Shown piece by piece: positions 46,686-57,101 of a stretch of 64,000 nucleotides of DNA. The translations under genes and the position numbers were made by a program. The DNA comes from Toxorhynchites rutilus septentrionalis. Its lineage: Eukaryota > Arthropoda > Insecta > Diptera > Culicidae. Location of the stretch: NCBI RefSeq assembly GCF_029784135.1, contig NC_073745.1, positions 245,377,993-245,441,992 of the forward strand. The letters are read 5' to 3'. The notes under the pieces are model-generated. The model saw nothing but the letters and a program-made list of their open reading frames with translations, made no database searches and was not told the origin of the DNA. Position 1 is the stretch's first letter. Each line of letters opens with the position of its first letter.

Positions 46686-47393
46686 CTCGCTTAACTTTTG
46701 AATAGGTCCTATGTAACAAAAGTAAACAAATCGAGTTAATGGATGCACGCTCTTAGTTCATGTATCTTCTTTCTTTCTTTGTTTTTAAGAGGCTTTAAAC
46801 TTTGCAGTTCATTCGCCTCTAATACATGTATCTATCTTCTTCATCTTTTTATCGCCGATACAAAAAATATCCAATGTGCAGATTCGTATTTTAAGCACTC
46901 GGCTGTTACTTCGGACGCCACTTTCCTCCGACGCTCGGAACGTCCGAAGTAACAAAGCAGTCAAAACAACACAAAGTCGTACTTCGGTCGTTTTGGGTTT
47001 TTGTTTCTTACAGGCGTTGTTAGCGATTTCAGTGCAATTCAACGAGTGATAACAACAATAATATGTCTTTAGAACGAAATACTGATATTTGAATTGCTGT
47101 TTAGTAGTTAGTTTCAGATTCGCATCGTGCAACGTAATATGTCCAATGTGCAAACGCGGCAGTCAAAACGTCCAATGTAACATTTTTCGTTCCTAGGCTT
47201 CAAATTTGAGCTCAAATCACTGAACAACAGTTACGATTGATTTTTCAGAGTTATTCTTGACTGCTAGTGGTGAAAGTAGCGATAGAGATCGATACCTTTC
47301 AATACAATTCGCAGATTAATGTTCGGGTCTTCAACTTCGTTTTTCTCGAGTTGACGAAAATGTTACATTGGACCTTTTCAAAAGTTACGCGAG
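46686..47393. mobile_element. MITE copy 2 (708 bp) in the BEL/Pao leader, AATT duplication
   Basis: Same TIR (two left-end mismatches: CTCGCTTAACTTTTGAATAG), flanked by AATT at 46682-46685 and 47394-47397, again from CAATTG. Interior collinear with copy 1 but shorter by about 230 bp. It lies between the primer binding site and gag. Confidence 0.88.
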
Positions 47394-47837
47394 AATTGTA
47401 CCTACAGTCTCGCAGATTATCGCGTCGAACCAAACCGCAACACGCTACGGTATTGAGCACGCTGTCCAGCCACGCTACCCAAACCAAGCCGTTCGGGTGT
47501 AACAATAGATGGGAAATGATGATACACACGCCTGTTGCACGACAACTTTTGCAATATAGATGGAACGCGCCACTCCGTAATTTTGAGGATTCTCCGCAAT
47601 ACACAACCACGGGTACAGTTTACAGTTTTCTGGTTGAACACTTCGTTTTAACTGTACAATTTTCAAGTTCACTTTTTCAATTTTTTCTTTCTACTTCTAT
47701 CACTTTAGTTTTTTTAGACAGTTCTTCAGACAGTCGATATTTGATCACACATGTGATCCACAGAATACGATTTATCACTATATCACTCCGAACCGACCGA
47801 TAGCTAATCACGAGTACTATTTCCAACAGAGTCTTTT

Positions 47838-47855
47838 ATCCGGTTCGAAGGACCA
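47838..47855 (-). promoter_or_regulatory. Primer binding site, probably tRNA-Tyr
   Basis: Eight bases inside the LTR the minus strand reads TGGTCCTTCGAACCGGAT. It is complementary, with about one mismatch, to the CCA end and acceptor/T-arm of an animal tRNA-Tyr as I recall it (...CCGGCTCGAAGGACCA). The tRNA identity is from memory. Confidence 0.6.
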
Positions 47856-47863
47856 AAAACTAA

Positions 47864-48154
47864 TGTAACCGCGATTCTTCGGGTTTTGCGAAATAGGAAA
47901 TAAGTACTCTAGATTAGCGTTGCGAAAATACTTAGCTTTATTGCTCCGCCGAGTATAAGTATGTACTACGATATTCGGTGTGATGCGTATGCGAATTTAT
48001 TCACCACTAAGAGATCGACTACTGTGCAGTTTGGCTTTTTATAGTAATGCGGGAAAACTACTACACAGGCAATTATTGAAACATCCGGCGATACAATATC
48101 GATAACAATGATTTCAAGCAGTAATAGTTCCATAAATTACGTAACGCGTTAACA
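47864..48154 (-). repeat. LTR of BEL/Pao element (5' LTR in element sense)
   Basis: 291 bp, same edges as the other LTR; followed outward by the ACGAC duplication at 48155. TTTTTATAGT near the middle could be a TATA-type promoter element on the plus strand only; the element promoter on the minus strand was not located. Confidence 0.92.
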
Positions 48155-48650
48155 ACGACTTTCAACGTGGTCGCACGTCAGTTTTTGATCAGCCACGCCC
48201 AGGGGCCCCGAAAACGGCTACCACGAAGGATAACGTGACAAAAATCCACAATCTCGTATTGGCAGACCGCCGATTGCGCGAGATAGCTAAAACAGTAGGC
48301 ATCTCAAAACACCGCGTGGATCATATCCTGCATGAAATTTTGGTAATGAGAAAGCTGTCGGAGCAATGGGTGCCGCAACCGTGAGACCACTTCAGAGCAG
48401 TGTTTGACGCTGTTTAAGCGCAATCCAAAGAAGTTTCTGCGTCGTTTCGTAACCGTCGACGAAACATGGATCCACTGATACACGCCAAGGAACAGTCGAA
48501 ACAAAGGATTTCACCCGGCGAACGTGCTCCGAAGAAGGCGAAGACTGTCCTATCGGCCGGAAAGGTGATGGCCACCGTTTTCTGGGATTCACAAGGTGTG
48601 ATCTACATCGACTACCTCGAGAAGGGCAAAACGGTCACAGGGTTCTACTA

Positions 48651-49946
48651 AAGGGGGTGTCACATCAAATTGCATCACGGAAAAAACGCTGTAGAAATTT
48701 AATTTTTAGGAATTATATCTTCAGCTTTCGCTTATAATCAGATAAGAGTGTATAGATCACGTTGGCCATGCTTCACTGTCAATTTTTCGTAAATTTAGAA
48801 AAATGTCGTCGAACGAAAAAGAGCGTCGTGAATTAATCCTGTGCACTCATTTCGAGAATCCGGAGTTGTCATATCGGGACATCGGTAAGATGCTGGGAAT
48901 CGTCCAATTCACGGTCAGCAGAGTACTAAAACGATCCTTCGAGAACCTAACCATCGACCGTAAGGTGAAGAACAGCAAAAATGGATGCTCCGTCAGTGAA
49001 AAAGATCACAAGCGCGTAGTTAAGCAGTTTAGACGTGATCCGAGAAGTTCGGTCCGGGATGTCGCCAATAAGCTGAATTTGTCAAGTTCATTCGTCCAGC
49101 GGACCAAGCAGCGGGAGGACCTTCGTACATACAAGGTTCAGAAGGCTCCTAACCGCGACGAAAGGCAAAACATGGTGGGGAAGACGCAAGCCCGGAAGCT
49201 GTACACCGAAATGCTGACGAAGCCGCATTGCCTGGTAATGGACGACGAAACCTACGTCAAAGCGGACTTTCGTCAGCTGCCGGGCCCTTTTGTTCTTCTC
49301 CGCAAAGGACAAATTCAGCGTTCCGGAGGAGATACGCAAGCAGAAACTATGCAAGTTTGCCAAAAAGTACATGGTGTGGCAAGCGATCTGCTCTTGCGGA
49401 AAGCGGAGCGCCCCCTTCGTGAAGACCGGCACGGTAAACGGGCATGTTTACCTTAAGGAGTGCCTACAGATGCGCTTACTACCACTATTGAAGCAGCACG
49501 AGGGCCCGACCATCTTCTGGCCGGATCTCGCTTCGTGCCACTATTCAAGAGACGTGTTGGAGTGGTACGAAGCCAACGGGGTCACCTTCGTGCCAAAGGA
49601 AATGAACCCGCCCAACGCGCCGAAGCTTCGCCCAATAGATATTGGGCGATTATGAAGCAGGCCCTCCGGAAGAACCCAAAAGTTGTCAAATCGGAGGCGG
49701 ACTTCAAGAGAACATGAATTTCTGTTAAAAAAAAAACTACAACCTGACGTTGTACAGAACCTTATGGACGGGGTAAAGAGGAAGGTGCGAGCATACGGGC
49801 TTGGGCTCAAAGTATGAATAAAAAGAAAATGCCAAAAGTTGTTTAATAGTTTTTATTTTACTGTCTAAAATTTTCAAAAGGATCGGTCTACTGGGCGAAT
49901 TTCTACAGCGTTTTTTCCGTGATGCAATTTGATGTGACACACCCTT
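48651..49946 (+). mobile_element. ITmDD37E (IS630-Tc1-mariner) element, full length, TA duplication
   Basis: TIRs of about 48 bp: AAGGGGGTGTCACATCAAAT at 48651 and the inverse ending GACACACCCTT at 49946, nearly identical. TA on both sides (48649-48650 and 49947-49948), inside the mariner codons for F-Y-Y-A. At 1296 bp it is of normal family length. Its transposase has two frame shifts (see next entry). Confidence 0.92.
48803..49817 (+). pseudogene. ITmDD37E transposase with two frameshifts
   Basis: Starts MSSNEKERRELILCTHFENP. It has a paired helix-turn-helix N terminus (SYRDIGKMLGIVQFTVSRVL; SVRDVANKLNLSSSFVQR), first catalytic block VMDDETYVKADF (near 49240), a frameshift around 49280, middle block YMVWQAICSCGKRSAPFVKT, second catalytic Asp in FWPDLASCHYS (near 49520), and PPNAPKLRPID (near 49610). 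Between the second Asp and the third acidic position lie 37 residues, the DD37E spacing, but the Glu is Asp or is affected by a second frameshift at about 49635. The tail (MKQALRKNPKVVKSEADF ... GLGLKV) ends at TGA 49815. Nonfunctional as it stands. Confidence 0.88.
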
Positions 49947-50194
49947 TATGCCGAATTTTTGGGCCGATTCGACGCCGAATTACAGAAAAAACGGCCCCAT
50001 TTGGCGATGAAAAAGGTGCTCTTCCACCATGACAACGCACCGGCTCACACCTCCACCTTCGCCACGGTCGAATTGCACTACGAACTGCTGCCCCATCCAC
50101 CGTATTCCACAGATTTGGCCCCGTGCGACTATTTTTTGTTTCCAAACTCAAAAAAGTCACTCGCCAGGCAGAAATTTGAGTAGAATAAGGAGGT

Positions 50195-50411
50195 TGTGCG
50201 ACATCTATTACGGAGGAATCACCCAACACGCTCTTTCGTTGCCGTTGGTAAGTCAAATGGGGCGATGCTTTTTCCTGTATGACTGGATATGGGTAACGTG
50301 GGTGTGTGTGCATCAAGTATATGCATAAAAAAGGTGGGATATGTTTGGGATATGTGAGGCATAACATGCGATATCAGCCAGGTTAATATTAGAGCTTGTG
50401 GTGCCACCCAG
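50195..50411. mobile_element. 217-bp insert in the mariner C-terminal region, AGGT duplication
   Basis: AGGT precedes (50191-50194) and follows (50412-50415) the insert, and the mariner reading resumes exactly after it. Left edge TGTGCGACATC, right edge GTGGTGCCACCCAG. There is no clear terminal inverted repeat and no coding motif. Contains GTGGGATATGTTTGGGATAT and a short internal GGTGGCACCAC palindrome. Type unknown. Confidence 0.6.
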
Positions 50412-50540
50412 AGGTCATCGCCGCCACGGAGGCCTACTTTGCAGACCTCGAGGAAACGTATTTTTCAGATGGATTGAAGAAGTTGGAACATTGCTAGATC
50501 AAGTGTATCGAGTTAAAAGAAGACTATGTTGAAAAATAAA

Positions 50541-51354
50541 TCACCACTTTTCCAAAATTTTTGTTTTCGATTGGTGATCATCCTGAAATTCGTACATTCT
50601 TAATGTGGGACTTACCATTGCCGTTTTACTCAGATGTTTTTGAACAATAATATCAGAGCTGTCATGGGAATCTTGAAGGTTATCTGATGGATTTTTTTTT
50701 TCAATGTATTGTCATTTGAAAAATCTACGGTGCATGTCCACTATTTGTGGTAGACTCGCTATGACTGCCCATATGAAAATAGAGAAATTTGTATTGAACG
50801 TTGTTACGAAAGATTACGTATAAAAACTTTTTTATAAAAATTATAATAAACAGTTAATTGAAGATTTATTTATTTATTTAGTTTTTATGTGGGGTCTAGA
50901 GGCACGGATAGAAGCTTGACGTAGGATTGTGATTATTGGGGACAATTGCTTTTCATGCTCCAAATGGTTGCACTGCAAAGTTCATTTGTGTCTGTACTGA
51001 ATATTACGGGCTGTAAGAACTGAACCGGCAGAAAGAATCCGGGACCATAATTATTATTGTTGCCAGAGAAATACAGAAATACATTAAAAACAGCATTTTC
51101 TCCTCCACTGCCTTGTCGATACTGAAGGGTGTACCGTTTACAATCCGCACACACAAAATCCATTCTCAAAATGTGAGTTTTTATTCGATTATCACCAATT
51201 TTTTTTAGAAATTAGTGAAGCTTAGTCAACATACCGGAATACCGTCACATAAAAATCCATTATTTCCCTGCTTTAGAACTTTGGCGACAGATTAGTTTTT
51301 TTCCATACGCATTATTTAAATTATTTAATTGTTAAATATTTTAATTCCTCAAAT
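50541..51354. other. No gene seen; one GACGTAGGATTG repeat motif
   Basis: Around 50918 GCTTGACGTAGGATTGTG resembles the TTGACGTAGGACT family motif. The 78-codon minus-strand ORF at 50933-51169 (YRQGSGGENAVFNVFLYFSG) has no recognised domain. Confidence 0.4.
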
Positions 51355-51915
51355 CTTTACCGCCGTCGCGATTAGAGTTCAATATAAAGTAGGTACGATA
51401 AATAATATAACATAGGGAATATATTGCCGGTCAGAATAATTTTAGAAGAATTTTCTCGGTTACCTAGTCAAGTTTCGATATGTATCGTCGGTTCGATTAG
51501 TTTTAGAAATAATTCCTCGGTTAGCTTGTCAGGTTCCCAAGAATAGTTTTTGCCGTCGCGATTGGAGTCTGATGAAACGCACGCACGATAAATATCGAAA
51601 TATTATATATCCCCGATCCGATTAATATTAATTTTCTCTGTTACCTTGTCAGGTTTCCCAAGAATAATTTTCTCCCACCGCGATTGAAGTTCCATCAAGA
51701 GTAGGCACAATAGATAACGAAACCGAAACCTCCGGATCGATTAATTTTAGAAGGTTTTTTCCGGTTACCTTTTGAAGTTTCCAAAGAATAATTTCCGCCG
51801 ATGAGAGTTTGATGAAGAGTAGGCACGACAAATAACGAAATATATTGTCAGTTCGATTAATTTTGAAAGAATTTTTTGGGTTACCTTGTCAGGTTTCCCA
51901 AGAATAATTTTCTAA
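51355..51915. repeat. Tandem repeat, about 120-bp unit, 4-5 copies
   Basis: Units share CGATTAATTTTAGAAG, GGTTACCTTGTCAGGTTTCC, CAAGAATAATTTTC, CGCCGTCGCGATTG and GTAGGCACGATAAATAACGA. Unit phases recur near 51437, 51497 (a shortened unit), 51618, 51738 and 51856. The last two full units are most alike. Non-coding minisatellite/satellite-like block. Confidence 0.8.
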
Positions 51916-52416
51916 AAAAAAAGATGCGCATTCAACACGTGATGAATGTTGTGAAACATAATATTTTCGCAATTTCGTTTCGTCGTTTGGTTGATAGTTA
52001 GCATTTACATAATCACATCACTTACCTCAGTGAATCTTGATTCATACCTCTTCCCACTAGCAATAATCCCTCCCATGATATTCGCTAGGGAACCACGCTA
52101 TAGAGGAGACCCTTCTGGCCTTCGGACGGCGAATATCATACTAACATTCCTTCCCTTACCCTGGTGACTGTAAGGACGTGGCAGGCGTCGTTAATGACCA
52201 TTTAAAGCTTGAATCGCCGAAAAACGCACAACGAGAATGATTTGCTAGTCCTAAGCGTCGTTCTGTGTGTTCTTTGTGCAATTTGATTGGGTCAGGTCAA
52301 TCACGGAGAGCAACTACGAATTGTACAGTCTACCCAAGCCCAAGCTCAAGATTATCACCAAATTTTCTGAGAGTAAAAAAAACAATTAAAGTTAGTTTTG
52401 GTATCATTCGTTTAAT
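51916..52416. other. No gene seen; short 10-bp inverted repeat
   Basis: TGATATTCGC near 52077 pairs with GCGAATATCA near 52128 around a GC-richer loop. The segment GACTGTAAGGACGTGGCAGG looks like a piece of a dispersed mosquito repeat. Otherwise unremarkable. Confidence 0.4.
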
Positions 52417-53330
52417 TTATTTCGCCTTTATATCCGAATCCGTGAACCTTGTCCTTAACCCCAGCCATAAGTTCTGAACAACCCCAGAATCGACAGTTTT
52501 TTGCATATTAATCCATGCTTTCCTCATCTCTTCTACATTCTTCATCACTTCAGGTCATTTTAGAAGGTGTCCCTTCAGAATGGCCCAGTATTTTTCTATT
52601 GGGCGCAGTTCCGGAGTGTTTGGGGGATTCAGATCTTTCAGCACGAAATCTACACAATTCGCCTTAGACCACTCTGGCACGTCTTTCGTGTAGTGGCATG
52701 ATGTCAAAACCGGCCAAAAGATCGTCGGACTGTAGTGAGCCTTCAGGAGAGGGAGAAGCCGATTTTAAATACACTCTTCCAAATATACCTGTCCATTCAT
52801 GGTGCTTGCGGTAACAAAAGATGCAAGTACACATCGCTTGCCAAGTTAAGAACTTCTTGGCAAACTTCGATATCTTCTTTATCCGGAGGTTCTCGAGAAC
52901 ATCCAACCTATACTTGGCAGTCACATACAGGTTTCCTAAAATCTGGTCGAAGTCCGCCTTCACATAAGTCTCGTCATCCATTACACAGCAGTGTGATTTC
53001 GTTAACTTCTGGTCGTACAACTTTCGGGCATGGCTTTGTGCGACCGTATTCTGTTTCTCGTCACAGTTTTGGGACTCCTGAACCTCAAACATACGTAGTC
53101 CAACTCGAGTTTTGGTATTCTGCACAGAAGTTTTGCTCACATGCAACTTTTAGTCACATCTCGAACTGCGGCGTTCGGTTTCCGTTTAAAGGCCCCAACC
53201 ACACGTTTGTGATCGTTCTCGTTGACCTAACGGTTTTTCTCCGGATCTTCGCTACCGATCAACAGTCAGACGTTCTTCGAACCATTTTTTGATACCAGAC
53301 ACCGATATTTGATCAGTACACGTTGATCAA
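52417..53330 (-). pseudogene. ITmDD37E transposase, decayed copy
   Basis: The minus strand shows KRVVGAFKRKPNAAVRDV, then VMDDETYVKADFDQIL (first catalytic block), then KISKFAKKFLTWQAMCTC. The second catalytic motif reads FWPVLTSCHYTKDVP, so Asp is Val. PPNTPELRPIEKYWAI follows, with the catalytic Glu kept and 37-residue spacing. The C terminus GLRTRFTDSDIKAK stops at 52417. Several frame changes and stops. More diverged than the copy at 48651. Confidence 0.82.
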
Positions 53331-53349
53331 ATTTTATCTGCCAAGAAGA

Positions 53350-54340
53350 GTCAAATATTTAGCTTCGGCCAAACAATGTATGAGCACCTTTATCTTTGTA
53401 GATAGAGGTAAATATAGTTCGACAATGTTATAGCCCCAGTTATTTTATCGACTTTGTAGAACTAAGTTTTTTCTATCTTTTAATACAACCGATTTAGCGC
53501 TTTTGTTCTAAGTTGCAGTGGGGTCACCATGAAAAAAACGAATTGTTTCCTCTAACTTTTATATTCAAAATTCTACATGCAAACTGCCTTCAGAAGACTT
53601 TTGGGGGTTACGATGCAGAAGAAATCTTACTGTCAATATCTTTATCCTACTCAATGTTTCCGATGTGTTTCCCTAAAAAATACGCTCTTAATTTGTATGT
53701 CGTTCTTTCTGGGACAAACATAAAAATGTTCTTTAGCGGTATTTGAAAGGGCATATTTGACTCTACATGTGATATTTTCAAAACTATGTTATTTTTTGTA
53801 TTTTAGTAAACTAAATTCGAAATCATGAGTCTTTTTTTCTATCCCATTTATTTATTTAAGGCTCATTACCATACCATTACATATGGTACATTCACACAGT
53901 AGCCATTTAGGCGTAAGAGTATTCTGTCTGTTCTTCCATTATCCAGTTGGACCACCGGACAGCGGAGACAGTTGATTGATCATTGTTGAGTTATTTATAG
54001 AACAGCAGCCAGATGTGTCTTGCAGAGCAGAGCAGTTGTATGGATGAATCGATCTTATTTCGACCGTGGATCGATCTCCATCGCTGATGATTGTTGCGTG
54101 GACGAAGCTATTCTGTAACAACACAAAGATGGTCAATGAGGGTCCTGAGTTTTGAACTCACGATCGATCGCTTACTAAGCGAATGCGCAACCAATGTGGC
54201 TACGGAGACCCCCATGAGTTTTTGGGTAAAAAAAATATCAATAACTTTGGGTAGGATTAAGATATTAACAAGTTCTGCATTATAAAAATTTGTCTTGATA
54301 AGCTCCGAAAGTCGTCCGAAGACAGTTTTGATGTACATTT
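53350..54340 (+). repeat. Dispersed repeat, copy 2, interrupted by a SINE
   Basis: Same block order as 32640-33330. The SINE at 53831-54212 sits in it with a duplicated CATGAGT, giving a clear empty-site comparison with copy 1 (AATCATGAGTTTCTAGG at about 33232). Confidence 0.65.
53831..54212 (-). mobile_element. tRNA-Thr-like SINE, nearly full length, 7-bp target duplication
   Basis: The minus strand starts GGGGGTCTCCGTAGCCACAT (A-box region), has an anticodon arm TTCGCTTAGTAAGCGA (loop with AGT, Thr-like) and B box GTGAGTTCAAAACTC. A roughly 250-bp body is shared with 63385-63835 and 26462-26874. The tail is AAATAAATAAATGGGATAG with A-rich end. CATGAGT is present on both sides (53824-53830 and 54213-54219). 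A pol III-type retroposon mobilised by a LINE. Feilai-like naming is not verified. Confidence 0.82.
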
Positions 54341-54726
54341 TGAAATATAAAAGTTGGATGAAAAAAACATTTTTTACATGATGGTTACCCTTATGCAACT
54401 TAGATAGAAAGCTCTAAAAACAACATTGTCGAAGATCGTTATTCTCTGGAGTCTAGACGAAAACTAACTTGGTACATATGTTGGAGCGCCCATTTTAATG
54501 TTGACCTCTATAGATAGAGGTAAACATAGTTCGACAATGTTGTATCTTCAGGTATTTTAATCAGTTTTTTTGCTATGTTACATTAAGGTGACCATGAAAA
54601 AACGGGTTTTTATCTAATCCTTATATTTTAAACCCGACGAACTTCGTCCCGCCCAAAATAATTGTTTGATATGAGTTCTTTAGAACAAATTTCTAAACTT
54701 TTTATCATAACATTGTTCTATGGGTA

Positions 54727-54728
<2 letters not shown>
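54341..54728. other. Repeat-derived, no gene
   Basis: Continues the 32.6-kb-type repeat (blocks on Tc-rich GATAGAGGTAAACATAGTTC). Near 54640 a short piece of the 141-bp-repeat family start (ACCCGACGAACTTCGTCCCG) precedes the (AT)n tract. Confidence 0.45.

Positions 54729-54769
<41 letters not shown>
54729..54769. repeat. (AT)n microsatellite
   Basis: About 20 AT units directly before CTAGCTGACCCGGCAAAC, the start of the 141-bp-repeat element. An AT-rich tract at that border is common for this family. Confidence 0.92.
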
Positions 54770-54770
<1 letters not shown>

Positions 54771-55653
54771 TAGCTGACCCGGCAAACTTCGTCCCGACCA
54801 AAATTTGTTTTTTGTTGTCAATACCTTCAAACATTAACGTTTTCTTACTATGAGCAAGTTCATGGGTCCAATCGCAAAACTGTTCATTGATTGATCTTCT
54901 AATCGACCCTGTGAGGAATTTAATTTTCCGAATTTTCCCTTCAGAGTTTTCCGAAAATTATCAATTGTCATGTTTGGTTGGAATATTTTTGGTTGAAATA
55001 TGTGTAATATTTTTATGGGACCCCCTCTCCATTCCAGAGGGTTGTCATACCATAATAGAAACATTTATCATACCCAAAAACCCTCACATCCCAAAATATG
55101 CTTGATTAGTTCTCGAATTATGCAGTTTTGTGTTTCGTTTGTATGGCAGCCCCCCATTAGAGAGGGGGTTGGAGAGTCTAACCACCATAGAATCATTTAT
55201 TGCACCCTAAAACCTCCATATGTCAAATTTCGGTTCATTTGCTTGATTAATTCCCGAGTAATTTAGAAATGTGTGTTTAATTTGTATGGCAGCCCCCCCC
55301 TTAGAGAAGGTGTAGGGGTCTCAAACTATCACGAATACCTTCCCCGGCCCCAAAAACCCCTACCAGTTTTCATGTTTGATCGGTTCAGTAGTTTCCGGGT
55401 CCTTAAGAATCAGACAGATAGATAGAAGATATAGGAGTGCGTTATTTCACCTGAAAATCCATTTCCACTTTCAATTCCGACCTTTCTTCAGAGTTTTCCG
55501 AATTTTTTCCGATTTTTCTCTCCAGAACATTGATATACGGGCAGAGACGAATACATCAAAATAAAGATGGCTCAAATCGGACGATTCCTTCCTCGGGTTT
55601 CGCACTTAGCAACACATTTGCCTTACATTTATATTTATATAGATTGTACATCA
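54771..55653 (+). mobile_element. Complete copy of the 141-bp-repeat element family
   Basis: Starts CTAGCTGACCCGGCAAACTT after (AT)n. It contains two to three internal units (GTATGGCAGCCCCCC at about 55141 and 55285; CGAATTATGCAGTTTTGTGT), then CAGTAGTTTCCGGGTCCTTA and GACAGATAGATAGA, and ends TTTATATTTATATAGAT at about 55653. Order matches the inverse fragments at 11400-12076 and 20990-21762. No protein is encoded. The fixed start, internal repeats and AT-rich borders suggest a non-autonomous element. Confidence 0.65.
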
Positions 55654-56362
55654 AATTTGTCTTCGGACGACTTTCCGAGTATATAAAGGCAAACATTTTG
55701 CAATGCAGAACTGATCGGTGTCTTGATTCTACTTAAAATTATTAATGTTTCTACCAAAAACCTGATGATATAAAATTTAGATTACCCAGATACGAAAAAA
55801 AACATTGTGTCGGACTTTTCCGGGTTACTGGGTGAAAGAACTCTCGGCGACCCGTATGTGCCAAACGGAAGAAAAGTACGCGTTTTATACTTCAAACACT
55901 TTTGATATTTCACACGGAATTTATTTCTGCTGCTGCTGCGTATTGTATCACCGATAGTGATAAAAGGAGGCTGAGCCTGATCTCAGTTCCCTATTTATAG
56001 GCTAAGCTTTTTTCCCTTTCGTTTTCTATGCGTAGTAATGGAGAACTAATCGTAACGCACACTGTGTTCTTCGTGAATTCCAAAATCGCCCAACAAACAT
56101 AGGACCCTATCCCAGAAGACGAGAAGAGCAGACGAGACAAGCAGACGAGCGCTTATCTCGTTTGTTTTCATATTCCAGAAGCCAAGCTCGAATAAAAACA
56201 GACGAGAAGCTCGTCTGGCTCGACGACCGTTTGGCCGCGCTCGCCGATGTCGTCGTAGAATCATCTAGTTTGTTTGATGTGTTTGTCCACCTTGTTGATT
56301 TAAAGCATTGCTATTCTTCTGTTACGCATTTATCTTCAAAAATTGTTCCACGGCTTAACTAA
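55654..56362. other. No gene; AGACGAG-rich hairpin segment
   Basis: 56120-56220 has several AGACGAG/CTCGTCT motifs, including the hairpin CAGACGAG-AAG-CTCGTCTG at 56199-56217. It may be a small TIR element (CCCAGAAGACGAGAAGAGCA at its left). A TGCTGCTGCTGCG tract lies near 55928. Confidence 0.4.
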
Positions 56363-56753
56363 AGGCGGGATTCCACCTATTCGATTTGATGCATGCTACA
56401 AGTCAATGCTTCTTGCTTATTGAAGTGTATCATTCTATGACATAATTGGTATTGTTGAGCGATGTTGTCCTTATCCAATGGCTTGCGGATCGGTGCGGCG
56501 TGTGTAGCACAATGTTGGGGCAACTACATCATTTATTGACGATTATCATAATTCACCAGAATAATGGAACAACAAAATTATTGATTATAAAAACAATAAC
56601 ATCAAGACATATGTTGGAGCAGTGCGCGATCGCACATTACTGTGTAGTGGCTGAGGTGAAAACAAAATTTAAAAAAACGCGCAAGTATCATATCCATTGT
56701 TGTTTACATTTAACTTGTAGCATGTATCATGTTGAATAGGTCGAAATCCGCCT
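56363..56753. mobile_element. 391-bp MITE with TAA target duplication
   Basis: AGGCGGGATTCCACCTATTC at the left and the inverse GAATAGGTCGAAATCCGCCT at the right; pairing continues through ATGCTACAAGT. TAA on both sides (56360-56362 and 56754-56756). A 3-bp TWA-type duplication suits PIF/Harbinger MITEs. Non-coding. Confidence 0.75.
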
Positions 56754-57101
56754 TAATATTGCATAAGCAATGCATATTTTCAACTGCTACAATCAAATTC
56801 AATTCAGTAATTGTAAAATTTTACAGACTTTCAAATGGGCCACTTCCGAACAACATAATCAAATGTAAACATTGAACTCATATCCAGGGATTTCAGATGA
56901 CTTTTGAATAAATTAACACGAAACACGACACGAAAAGTTTTTTCACATCATATTGAACGAAAATGAATAATTCAAAATTAAATTTTGTGCATTTTTAATA
57001 AGCCAATGTTTTTTTCTATTGATTTACATTTTACAACAATGCGTTTCATTCGTCGTACCTAAATGTTTCGAAGTTTATTACTATGAATGTGAAAAAACTA
57101 G

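Larger units (their letters stand above)
39050..48154 (-). mobile_element. BEL/Pao LTR retrotransposon, near-complete, carrying two MITEs
   Basis: Identical-length LTRs (291 bp) at 39050-39340 and 47864-48154 differ at three positions by eye. ACGAC is duplicated at 39045-39049 and 48155-48159. In minus orientation: primer binding site, leader with MITE copy 2, gag-protease, one in-frame stop, reverse transcriptase/RNase H, MITE copy 1, integrase. Without the MITEs it is about 7.45 kb, normal for the family. The roughly 1 percent LTR divergence means a recent insertion. It is inactive because of the stop and the MITE in pol, unless the stop is read through. Confidence 0.92.
38861..50540 (+). 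pseudogene. mariner (DD34D) transposase split by three insertions
   Basis: N-terminal part 38861-39049: EKEQYRSVIRFLFLEGKSRS, then SMATVKNWLND. It resumes at 48155 with DFQRGRTSVFDQPRP and continues through IHNLVLADRRLREIAKTVGI and FWDSQGVIYIDYLEKGKTV to GFYY at 48650. It resumes at 49947 with KKRPHLAMKKVLFHHDNAPA and YELLPHPPYSTDLAPCDYF, and again at 50412 with VIAATEAYFADLEETYFSDG. The order and the duplicated targets show one element broken by BEL/Pao (39050-48154), ITmDD37E (48651-49946) and a 217-bp insert (50195-50411). At least three stop codons lie outside the insertions, so it was dead regardless. Second and third catalytic Asp (HHDN, DLAPCDY) are visible; the first block is damaged. 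Confidence 0.85.

Noticed and set aside
50933..51169. Minus-strand 78-codon ORF with Cys pair
   Set aside because: No recognisable domain; lies in a repeat-like segment; evidence too weak for a gene.
54140..54212. Possible tRNA-Thr (AGT) gene
   Set aside because: It is the head of a SINE with a target duplication; T-arm is altered (GAGTTCAAAACTC) and the same head recurs in other SINE copies.
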